Part shown: positions 35,770 through 46,070 of the stretch, one piece after another
Numbering within the stretch: position 1 is the stretch's first letter
How the letters are laid out: each line of letters opens with the position of its first letter
Assembly (NCBI GenBank): GCA_022661535.1
Contig: JAKULF010000008.1
Span: 930,001-994,000 of the forward strand
DNA from: Eutypa lata
Lineage: Eukaryota > Ascomycota > Sordariomycetes > Xylariales > Diatrypaceae
Length of the DNA stretch: 64,000 nt
Direction of reading: 5' to 3'
The notes under the pieces: generated by a model
What the model saw: the letters and a program-made list of their open reading frames with translations, nothing else
Databases searched by the model: none
What the model was told of the DNA's origin: nothing
Made by a program: the position numbers and the translations under genes

Positions 35770-38700
35770 ATGGCGGTTTCCGGTGCTACCCAGGCGTTAA
35801 TCGCAGCCTTTACGTTGTAAGTAGTGTGCTCTCGTAACCACATGTCGATGGAACTTCTAACGGGACAACAGTGGTCTTCTAGTCAATGCGGCATCAGCAG
35901 CAATTGTCCTTTTCACCAAGGGTTATGGGTTGGCAACCTTCCGGAACGGCCTGAGGCTGGCCCTCGTAATATTCCTCGCATCATCAGCCCTCTGGGCGCA
36001 GATTGCCTTTATCTCGACAGCGATAGACACGACGGCATCGTCAGCATGTCAAGTCACGGTTACGTTCTCTACCATCTTCGACCAAGTTGCTCGAATATCT
36101 ATCGAGCAATACATGGTTTTTATGGCGCAACAGGAGGAGAAGAAGCCACTTGGGTTCGTGCCACAGATACTGCTTGTCGCACGTTTTATTGTCGGTATCG
36201 TATTCGTTGTGTTCACGAGGTCCGAGTTCCACCCGACTTGTGTGGCCACATCAAGCCAAGTGCCCGTTGCCATCACTGTAACTGTGATGGATGCTACTAT
36301 TCTTGCACTGCTGGCCATTCAGTTTCTTTCCGGTGGACTAGGAAAGAACGCACAAGACGGAGATAGAGCTGAAAGGACCAAGAGCTTCATCGGACTGATT
36401 GTTGGTGTGGCTATATGGATGGGAGTAAGGCTCTCCTAAGACCCGGCGCAATTCAAGGCGACTAACATTACTCTCTAGACCAGTGTCACTCTGCTACTAG
36501 GCCTGAGTACAATCGATCTTTTTTTCAGAACAGCAATGCCTGCCATTGGTCTCCTAATTTTGATCGGTTCGTATAATCTTCCCCAAATAGGAAACTTTAA
36601 ACTCACAACGCGCAGTCATTACCGTTCTTCTTTCGGGATCCTTAGCCTTATCTCTTTCCCCAGTCCCTGGGCTAATGGCCGTGGGAGGGACCGATGGTAC
36701 TCGGAATTTGTCTTCAGCGGATACCTATTACTATCCCCCAACTCGTTACGAAGATGTTAAATTCAACGGATCGATTCCACCTGCAGGAGCACGAAAACTC
36801 ATTTCTAAGCCGATTAAGGCCGGATCTGGAGCTGCCGGAAAACTCGCAATTTCGTATCCGATCATTCCTGACGCAAATCGTATGGAGAATCCTCTCAGTC
36901 GGATCCCGACTATTGATCTCGCTACTGCCGTGGAAAACGATAGAAGACGACGAGCTGCCAATCCGGAGAGTGTCTCGTATCTTGTAGCAGACTCGGCAGC
37001 TCCCTTGCCGCCAAGCTTTCCCTCTACTGTCCCACTTAGCATGGCTATGAATGACAAAAAGAATGACACTGCTCAAGCTGACCTGTCAAGGACCGATTCA
37101 GGAAAGTCTACCCAGACTGGCGAAATGTTATCCGTACAAGGGAATGCCTTGTCGAGTTCTGCCCAGCTCTCTCCCGGCGCAGACGCACTTAGAAGGAGGT
37201 CACCGAGGAATACACAGCCAAGCTCGACGACAAAGGCTTTCGAAGCAATTCGACCTGGTGAGCCGATTCGGATACCCATTCCTCAACCGCCTAAGACAGC
37301 CTCCGAATCATCGTCCGAGTCGTCCGAGAAATCTCAAGAGACGGCAAAAACACCATTGCAACGACGCCCAACTAATGGACTTCCGTCAAACCCTCGAGCC
37401 CCAGCTATGAAGGACGCAGCTAAACACGGCAGGAGCAAGACTGAACAGACCGTCATGCTGATGAACAACATCACATACAACGATCCCAGTGCAGCAATTG
37501 GTGCTCTAGATAGAGCTAACACCATGCCTCTCGACTCTAGAAGTTCGGTTGTTCATCGACCCCGTCCAATCCCAAGAAAGAGCGACAAAGACGATCGCCA
37601 GGTATTCCCAGCTGAGATTTCACCCGCTCATTCACATCGGCGAGTAAAGTCAAGTGGTTCAATTATCAGCAAGAGGTCTATACTGAAATCAAGACCGGGA
37701 AGTCCGACTGAGCTGCCACCTCTGCCGCCACCACCAAAGAGCGCTGGAGCCCCATCAAGGCCATTACCAAACAATACCAAAAGCATGACGTTTGACGAGA
37801 AAATGGAGCTCTTCTATGCACCACCCTTGAGTGCTCTACCTGGGGCACATGATGACAAGCGTAGCTCGGAAGTTGATACCCACTCGCGCCGATCTATTGC
37901 CACAAGCCATAGCAGCGTACAAACCGCTGATGTATTCGAGGTCTCTGGAGAGACACGACAATTGGCCCCTAAAAATGACCCGGTGGAATCTTCGCAACCC
38001 CCAATGCCACCAATGCCACCCATGCCAGTCAGTAGATGGTCAGATGACCCTTCGCAAGTTGACACACAGCGCAGGTCCTCCCCGGTTCTTCCTTATAGGC
38101 AATCGAACATGTCAACTGCTCGGGATGATGATGCCATGACCAACTGGGGTTCAGTGCATTCTCCAGTTGCTGCGGTACATGTTCGACAGGCGAGACTGAA
38201 TGCTCGTTCAACCTACATCCAGAAAGACTTGCGCGAGGCTGAGGAGCACAACCAAAATATACCCTCCTTCAACAACCAATCTGGTGAAGTTGTGACGGTG
38301 ATGTTGGATACTTTCCCTTCAGAAAATCAACAGCCATCCAAGCCGGATCAAGAGAAGGTTGCTACGCTGGCGCAAAAGCGCCGTACTTCGCGCCAATTTC
38401 ACCGTCGTGTTGGTGACGAATGTCCCACGTTCTCTGGGAGAAGTAGAGCTCAGTCACGAAAGATGCCTCCCCCAGCCCCACTCCTTCTCAGCATGAGGAG
38501 CGGCAAGAAAGCAGTGGTCGTCCAATCCGCGGAGCCGTCCCCATTGGAGTCACCAGAAGTTGCGTATCAGATGATTCAAGACCAACTCCGGAAGCTTGAA
38601 GATTTGAACGAAGAAGATGACAAAATTGAAGGGGATCGAATGACGCTTTTGGAAAATCTGGAGCTCGAGATGGCGGGACAGCAAAACAAATGGCAAACTT

Positions 38701-41700
38701 TGCAGATGAACATACAGCGCGACTCTATGTCCACTGTCATGACATCGTCACCATCGAGAGGTTCTCGTCCGCCTTCGACGGTCGCAGCTCTATCCCAGGA
38801 ACAATCTCAGCGATTCCTTTCTCCTGATCACATGTCTTCTCGAAAATCAAGCAGGCTGAGTGGCAGTACAACACTCTCAAGGAAAGACGTACCAGAGCTA
38901 ATTATGAAGCACAATAATATGAATATCTTGGCAGTGTCGAAAGCCGCCCTAGGTAGCCCCAGCCCACCGGATACCGACGAGTCAGATTCCGAAATGGAGA
39001 CCGAGCAAATTCCCCAAGCTTTGAACGTTAATGAATCTAGAACGACTTCGCCACGTGAGCTATGGAAACCAAAGCCAATCGCCACAGCTCCTAGCAACGT
39101 TGTCGGACTTTGGGAGACGTCGCCAGAGCTCCTGCAAGATTTTGAGCTTCCAGGATTAAGTATACGGCCGAAAATCAGAAAAACTCTTGAGCCATTGTCG
39201 ATTGAGAGCTCACGGATGTGGGAGAGGGCTATGTGGATGAGCGAACTGAACCCCACCAGTGGTCTATGGCAGAAGCGCATTCCCATCGAACGACAGCAGA
39301 CACAGAAGGTTGCAAGCCGCCCACTGACAATCCGCCCACCGAGGAAAAGCAAGCGTTTCACACAGCTTCCTGACATCTTAGAAAGTCCAGAACCACTTGA
39401 CAAGCGGGGAACCCTAGGAATCTTCCGATTCCCAACTGGCGAGAAGAGCGAAAGTGCCACTGTTCAATACCGTCCCAGCCAAATGTTTATGGCTATGCCA
39501 GGAACGATGACTACTGGGGCCCCTGCTATTAACGCTATTCTACAGGCTCGAGCGCAGGAACTCGCAGATGCAGAGCCTTATTCCTACTTCGACGAGTTTG
39601 ATGAGGAATCTGGCGACAATTTCGACGACTTCTCGGACAGTGAAGACATTGGAGACGAGTTCGATGAGACAACGCTGTGGGAGATTGCCAACTTGCTCAA
39701 GTCAGAGAATGTGCCCTCTAGGGATAGTTTGATGGCTGCATCATTTAGTCCCTCGGAAAGGGTCGATAGTTTGGTGCTGGAGGAATCTGTTTACGACGGG
39801 CAGTCCGATGAAGAATCCGATGATGCAAGCGTGGTCGATTTCGAGATAGTTTCCGAGGAGAGTACTCCGACGCATAACAGCCCTGTCGTGTTCTTTAAGC
39901 CTACCTCTGTACGACCTTCTCTTTGGAGCCACGGAACCTGCTCTGAGACCAATTTCTTTGGCCTGCCACAACCTGATACTGAGGTCTGGAATGCTTACAT
40001 GGTAGAGACTGGGGAGGAAAGCCGTTCCCGATCTTATACTAGCGAAATTTTGCCTATCCATAGCACGAGCTTGTGGATGCCGTCTTCTAAAGAAAGCAAT
40101 GCATCCTCCATAGGGCTCTGGACTAAACCGTCTGCAGTCAACAGCGCTGAAATGAAAAGCTCTTCGCGAACGCCGGCCAATGTTCCACTGATGTGGAGCG
40201 AGCCCTCTTTGCCTCCTAAATCACCGTTGGCAGGGCTTTTCAACACTACGTCTAGAAGGTCCAATTACCGAACAACCTCTGCGGAACCTGCCGCATTATA
40301 CATGACAAGAACACCCAGGTCTATTCAAGAACCGCTTCAGCAGTTGACTACAACAAGCCTCTGGGGCGTCTCAAAGAGTGGTGTCGTGAAAGCTGAATCT
40401 TCTATGAAGCAAGCATCTAAGCCTAGAAACGTCACATCGAAGCTTATGTGGACGAAGCCTACAGTTGTTGCCTCAGAAGTATCCGGTGGTCTTTTCGACG
40501 TTCGATCTAAGAGACTCGACTATCGGAGGACGTCTCAACCCCCGGCTGCTCTTTCTATGACGAGAAAACCTTCTACTAGAAAGGAACCTGTGGCAGAGTT
40601 GACATCCAGGAACCTGTGGAGTGCCCAGGCACTTTCCAAGCCGACCCTCACATCTGGCAAGCCTTCATTATGGACAAAGACTGTTGCTCCCACACCAGCT
40701 GCTCCGGGCTTGTTCAAGGTCGACCCCAAGCGAAAAGTCTATCGAACCACTACCGCAGAACCAGCCGCAGTTCAGATGGACAGAAAACCGCGAACCTTAC
40801 AAAGTTCTCTCCCGGAACTTGAATCCAGTAGCCTCTGGACTGTTGGTCGTCAAGCCTCCGTCGAGCTAGATTGGCTATCTATTTCTTCCACGCGCCCTCG
40901 CAGCCCCTCCATCGCCTCCGTTTCTACTGACTCAACATCGTCGTCTCCCGTAAGCGATGTGTTTTCGGTCAAGACAAATGTTACTAAGGCTTCTTCAGTG
41001 GCGGAGTCGACTAAGAAGGGAAAGGGCTTCCTCGGAGGTTGGTTTGGCAAGGGTAAGAAAGAGAAGGTCCCCGAGGTTCCTGAAGTCCCGAGATTACCTG
41101 AAGGGCTTATGATCAAGAACTTGGACAACGTTGCTCCTGAGAAGCCAGCGCGTGTCCCATTACGGAAGCTGTATCATCCTGATACCGTTTATCCTGCCGA
41201 TTGGGACGCTGCTCTTCGCGAAGCCGTTGCGGCTAGTCGCTCAGCGAAGCGAGTTATCTCGAGAGATTCAGCCTACATGGCTAGGAAGAAAACGGTGCCT
41301 CCAGCCGAATGGGATGCACAGCTTTACCAAGCGATTCAAGCTAGCCGCATCCAGTGTCGGCCAACCCGCATCATGGCATCGCCCCAGCAATGGTCCGCTG
41401 CTTTGAAAACCGCTGCTGCTGCCTCGTATCCTCCAAAGAAATCTACCGAAGACGAAGAGACGAACAGTTCTCTCTGGACGAGACCAGCTGCACTGCCAAC
41501 GGGAGCACCGAAGGGACTTTGGACCGCTACTTCTGCTACAGGCGTAGATGTCTCATCCCTACCTGAACTTTCCAGTGTGCCAAGACCACAGAGATCTCGA
41601 GCATCAAGCGAGTCGACGAGACTCCCAAGCACAGTCGAAGTCAGCTCAGAGTTTCACTCACAGAGCCTTTGGAGGGAATGGGACCACAGCGCCTCGAAGC

Positions 41701-41783
41701 GGGGGTTTTTCAGGGCTCATGCGAGGGATTGGTTAGAGGATACGACGAAGAGGAGGTTCTCGCGCCTCGAACTTAGATATTGA
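35770..41783 (+). CDS. Seven-helix membrane protein with giant repeat-bearing disordered tail
   Basis: Four exons: 35770-35816, 35872-36424, 36479-36566 and 36616-41783; 1951 residues. The 49-55 nt introns all sit in the membrane part. About seven hydrophobic segments precede residue 240 (QALIAAFTLFGLLVNAASAA, LRLALVIFLASSALWAQIAF, around ILLVARFIVGIVFVVFT, ITVTVMDATILALLAIQFL, IGLIVGVAIWMG/TSVTLLLGL, IGLLILIVITVLLSGSLAL). The remaining ~1700 residues are Ser/Pro/Arg-rich and mostly disordered, with short acidic patches. Fifteen or so 'LW/MW' motifs punctuate residues about 1040-1950, including three 75-85-residue tandem repeats (40188-40845), followed by three W-D-A-x-L repeats (41170-41450). 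I do not recognise a characterised family; it looks like a plasma-membrane scaffold or sensor, which is inference. The tail faces the GH31 gene, 239 bases between stops. Confidence 0.85.
40188..40845 (+). repeat. Three tandem coding repeats of 75-85 residues ('LW' repeats)
   Basis: Units start at about 40188, 40443 and 40668. Consensus: (L/M)W-x-K-P...(G)LF...R..YRTTSAEPAA...MTRKPR...EPL.EL.S.(S/N)LW. DNA copies have diverged while the protein pattern is held, which points to selection. Looser copies of the LW motif occur upstream from about 39100. Confidence 0.85.
41170..41450 (+). repeat. Three short coding repeats of the W-D-A-x-L type
   Basis: Repeated core: YPADWDAALREAVAASRSA, then PPAEWDAQLYQAIQASRIQ, then SPQQWSAALKTAAAASYPP, spaced about 36 and 27 residues. 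Each unit predicts a short amphipathic helix following an acidic/Trp turn. They lie C-terminal to the LW repeats. Confidence 0.85.
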
Positions 41784-42022
41784 TTTGGTTAGCATTTGGC
41801 ATGATAGCATTTAGCGATAAACTTGGCATTCCCCAGCGCTGAACTTGTAGAGCGCTGGCAGTCCAATTACACATTCTTTTTCACCTTAATCGTCTACGTG
41901 AGACATGTATCACTACCCTGATATTCCATAGTATTGCAAATATATATAATTCAAGTCGTTGCCAGCCATAGGCTTCTAAGTTTAGAACCAAGATCTCACC
42001 CCTTAATGCTACCTATCGTAAA

Positions 42023-44409
42023 TCATAGACTAGTAATGGTCTTCGCATACGACTCTTCCACCTTGCGGCCGTTCTCACTCTTCGTCCACGACCCCTTAAG
42101 AAGCTCACTGCCCTTAAGCTCGCCATTAGCGCCTACCGTAAGCGATCCAAGCACCTTCCCATCGCTACCCACCACTTCCGCACTCGCGCCCTCCTTAGCC
42201 TGGTACAAAGCGATCTCGACATCCTCAGCGTAATCATAAACAGCACCCCGGACCCCAGCTTTCCCCAGCACGAGCACAGTGTTCTCCCGGACATAGAGCG
42301 GCAAGCTACCGAAGCCATGCCTCTCGCGGAACCACCCGGGTCCATCGCGCACTTCATTAGTGAAGAACGACGTCCACCGGCCCCGCGGAAGGTAGAACTC
42401 GACCTCGCCGGACTCGTCGAAGACGGGCGCAGCCAGCAGGCGGTCCCCCACCATGAACTGGCGGTCGAGGTACCAAGCGGTCGGGTCCTCGGGGAACTCG
42501 ACGAGCATAGCGCGCAGCGACAGGGGCAGGCCGTCCTCGACGGCGCGCGCGGCCTGGGCGAGCACGTAGGGCAGGAGGCGGGTCTTGAGGGCGGCCCAGC
42601 GCGCGAGGGTGCGCGAGCAGCCCTCCCCGGAGGCGTCGTCGCCGTCGATGGTCCACGGGACGCGGTACGACCCGCTGCCGTGCAGGCGGCTGTGCGAACA
42701 CAGGAGGCCGAACGCCACCCACCGCTTGTAGATCCACGGCGCCGGGTAGCCCTCGAAGCCGCCGATGTCGTTGGACCAGAAGGCGTGGCCGCCGAGGCCG
42801 AGGCCCAGCCCGCCGCGCACCGACTCCGCCATCGCCTCGGCCGTCGACTCGCAGTCCCCGCCCCACACAACGGGGAAGCGCTGCGTGCCCGCGGTCGCCG
42901 ACCGCGCGAAGAGCACGGCTTCGCCCGCGCCGTAGCGCGCCTCCAGCGCCTCGTACACCACCTGGTTGTACAGGAAGGCGTAGTAGTTGTGCATGCGGTG
43001 CGGGTCGACCGTCTTGTCGAACCACTCGACGTCCAGCGTGGGGATCCGCTCGCCGAAGTCCGTCTTGATGGCGTCGACGCCCTGGTCGAAGAGCCCGTTG
43101 AGGCACCCGACGTACCACTTCACCGCGGCCGGGTTCGTGAAGTCGACGAGCCCCATCCCAGCCTGCCAGAGGTCCCACTGCCAGACGTCGCCGTTCTTCC
43201 GCTTGAGCAGGTACCCCTTCTCGGCGGCGGTCGCGAAGGCGGCCCCGTGCTGCGCGATGTACGGGTTGATCCAGACGCAGACCTTCTTGACGAGACCGGA
43301 GGCCTTCAGGCGGGCGATCTGCGCCTTGGGGTCCGGGAACCGCTCCGAGTCGAAGACGAAGTCCGTCCACGTGAAGGCCTTCATCCAGAAGCAGTCGTAG
43401 TGGAACACGTCGACGGGGATGTCGCGGTCGCGCATGCCCTCGAGGAACGAAGCCACGGTCGCCTCGTCGTAGTTGGTCGTGAAGCTCGTGCTGAGCCAGA
43501 GCCCGTAGCTCCAGCCCGGCACCGCACCGGGCTTGCCCGTCAGGACGGAGTACCGCCGGAGGACGTCCTTCGGCGTCGGTCCGTAGATCACGTACCACTT
43601 CAGGCGCTGGCCCTCGACGCTCGTCTGCAGGCGCGTGCACCGCTCGCTGCCGATCTCCAGCTCGACCTTCCCGGGTGTGTCGATGAACACCCCGTAGCCC
43701 CTGGAGCTTAGCCAAAACGACACGTTCTTGTATGCCTGGTCGCTCGACGTGCCGCCGTCCGCGTTCCACAGCGATATCGACTGCCCGACCTTGTTGAACG
43801 CCCCGAACCGCTCCCCGAGGCCGTGTATCGTCTCCCCCACGCCGAGCTGCGTCTGCGTGAAGATGTAGTGCTTGAAGTCTCGCATGTCGCCCGTCTGTAG
43901 GGGATTGCTGGGGGGTGGGTTGTAGGCCAGTCCTACGCTGCGCCCTAGTAGGGATGTCAGCTGCTTGGTTCCGTCGGCGCTGTGGAATCTGACGTCGAAG
44001 GCGTGCTCGTCCGAGCTGACGGTCGCTGATAATGACCCCGAGGTAAGAGTTGTGCCCTTATCCCCCTTCGACACTTTCGCTTCTACGCTAGGCCGGCCAT
44101 GCGGGTAGAGGTCGAAATGAGGTCCCTTATCCAGAGCACCCGCCCAATGCGTTGTCTCCACGGATATGATTCCATCGCTGGCTGCCTCTATGTCCTTATT
44201 ATTCGGTTAACCTGGCATGTCGTTTCCCGTAGAGGTGCGCTTACAATGGTTAGAGTGCTAGTGTTCAGGGTGTCTCCACGTCTGAATACCTTCTTCGAAG
44301 GACATAAGAGACTTAAGCCTTTCTCTGTTTGAGTGACGGAATACACCTCCTCTGCGTACTCGACCCTCATCCCCTCTGCCACCATCCACATCCCATCGCG
44401 GAACTTCAT
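42023..44409 (-). CDS. GH31 alpha-xylosidase/alpha-glucosidase (YicI-like)
   Basis: Two exons: 44409-44245 and 44194-42023, with a 50-nt intron ending in AAG; 778 residues, the usual length for YicI-type enzymes (about 770). The join restores the family segment STLTIDIEAASDGIISVETTHWAG. The nucleophile Asp is in DAIKTDFGE (about residue 434), the acid/base Asp in WGGDCEST (about 502); FHYDCFWM and NDIGGFEGYP are also typical. No signal peptide, so it is probably cytosolic and releases alpha-linked xylose or glucose from imported oligosaccharides; xyloglucan-derived isoprimeverose is a plausible substrate. Coding DNA is strongly GC-rich (42.4-43.8 kb), which makes long shadow frames on the other strand. 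The neighbouring GH3 gene points to plant polysaccharide use. Confidence 0.93.
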
Positions 44410-45042
44410 GGCGCAACGCTTCGTTTAGCAGTGATCGGGTGTATGGATTTCAAAGGAAATAGCAGCCAGAAAGCACTAGCTTGTTGAAGCATTAATCATT
44501 AAGGAGAGTTTCAACCAAGACCCTCTTAGAAGTGAGAATAAGAGTTAGAAGAATGGTTCTTTCCTAGAGCCCCACATATCAGGAGCACCACCATGCCTAC
44601 CCCACGATGCTACTACATACGCCAAGTGAGCGCCTACATTGTCCCCAGGGCATACACTAGTAGCAAGAGCCGGGATACCGGGCCGTGTCTGCGAGAGGAC
44701 ATCGTCTATTAGGCGGGCCAATAATGGAATGGGATGCTAGCATAGTTATCCTGAGATCATAGCGGCTCTTCGAGGGATGTAGTACTAACGTTAAAGGCTT
44801 CTGTGATGTATGAGCCCTTGAGGGGCAAAACTAGGTTCAAAAGATTATTCGGGACAATTCTTGCCGTCGAGGATATGCTATAGTCTTCTTCACTGACTTC
44901 CCACCAATCGGATTGGACATATCACTGTTCCCCGCAGCTTCTCCAAATCTCCATTTTCACCCGCTGATACCCCAATGTCTTGTCTTCCCCATTTTTTGGA
45001 TTGTTCCCTATTTCCGGTCAGGGTCACAGCATCGCTAAAGTC

Positions 45043-45060
45043 ATACGAAGTACTTCGTAT
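45043..45060. repeat. Perfect 18-bp palindrome ATACGAAGTACTTCGTAT
   Basis: Exact 9-base arms. Related pieces occur elsewhere: CACTTCGTACGAAGTG (16 bp, 56878-56893), TACGAAGTAC at 9891, TACGAAGTA near 8669, TACTTCGTACT near 60069. It may be a dispersed motif family in spacers of this genome. Confidence 0.85.
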
Positions 45061-45957
45061 AATTGCTCCATTGGAATAGTTATCTGAGTTAGATATCATA
45101 CTGGTTAATTAGCTTAAATATCAGTCTGAATATGGCTTGTTCAAATCATTTATCACGATACTACCCCTGATATTTCGACTAACTACTGAAGGGATTTTAG
45201 GCCTGTGGTTGAATGCGAACGCATTTGTGGTGTTTGGGTTATGATCTTTGTTCTTGGCAGCGCATTGAAATGAAGTACCATATGTTAATTTATTCTAAAA
45301 GGAATGGCATGAGAAATTGTTATATTGAACGAGTATAGCTTTATGCTATAAAGACGAAAAGGTTGAATGTAGCGTTAGGGGGCGAAGGAGATGTGAAGGC
45401 CTACAAAGGAAGACTGGGGAGACTATGTAATCAAATTTACGGAGATATTATGATTGTATTTTTATTAAATAAAAAAAATAAGTATCCATATGGGCGACCC
45501 CAGGCATAATAGGTCGTCTTTCGCGTCCCTACAAGTAGTCAACCCTAAGTTTAGCCTACTTCTACTCCTATGAAGCCGCAATACATCTACAATTAAACTA
45601 TCGGTGTGGTGGTATTTCAGGGAACCTAAGCTGGCAAAATAGTTGTGCGTAGGTATATATCACTAGATTCGCAGAGTGCCATGGAGAATTATTGAAACAT
45701 AATTTCAGATTGTCCGCCTTGGCTTTGAAGTTACAGCTCGAAAGGGGTGGGGGTAGAAAAGTTGACAAGGGGCGGGAATAGTGGAGGGTCCTAGCAAATC
45801 TCCGCATTGTGTCCCCGGGAACGAGCATCACCCATTCGGGACTTCGAGCCGGGGAAAACGTGAGTGATCCCGTAAACAGAATAGCAAAGCAATAGGGGTT
45901 CGGGTGGCGGAGAGCATGCTCCCGCTAGCCAAGTTCACCGAGAATGCGATGGAAATT

Positions 45958-45983
45958 TTAGCTAGAGATATATCTCTAGCTAA
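45958..45983. promoter_or_regulatory. Perfect 26-bp palindrome upstream of the GH3 gene
   Basis: Arms TTAGCTAGAGATA / TATCTCTAGCTAA are exact reverse complements with no spacer, centred between 45970 and 45971, 88 bases before the ATG at 46071. Position suggests a dimeric regulator site or a leader hairpin; the regulator is unknown. Confidence 0.6.
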
Positions 45984-46070
45984 TCGCCTAGTTGGACATT
46001 CTTCCTTATTATACCCTTTTAGTATCTAGTGGAATCTACTCTATACCTTAAAGTAACCATTCTAGTAGAG

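Larger units (their letters stand above)
44410..46070. other. Divergent promoter region of the GH31 and GH3 genes
   Basis: About 1.66 kb between two glycosidase starts. No gene. It contains two perfect palindromes (18 bp at 45043-45060 and 26 bp at 45958-45983), listed separately. The second is within 90 bases of the GH3 start. Confidence 0.6.

Noticed and set aside
42317..43769. Long frames of 464 codons (plus strand) and 470 codons (minus, other frame) inside the GH31 gene
   Set aside because: They arise from very GC-rich third positions, are Arg/Ala/Gly-rich, and show no family pattern. The GH31 frame has catalytic motifs throughout.
45043..45060. Recombinase (lox-like) site
   Set aside because: The arms resemble part of a lox arm only by the short TACGAAGT core; there is no 8-bp spacer and no recombinase gene nearby.
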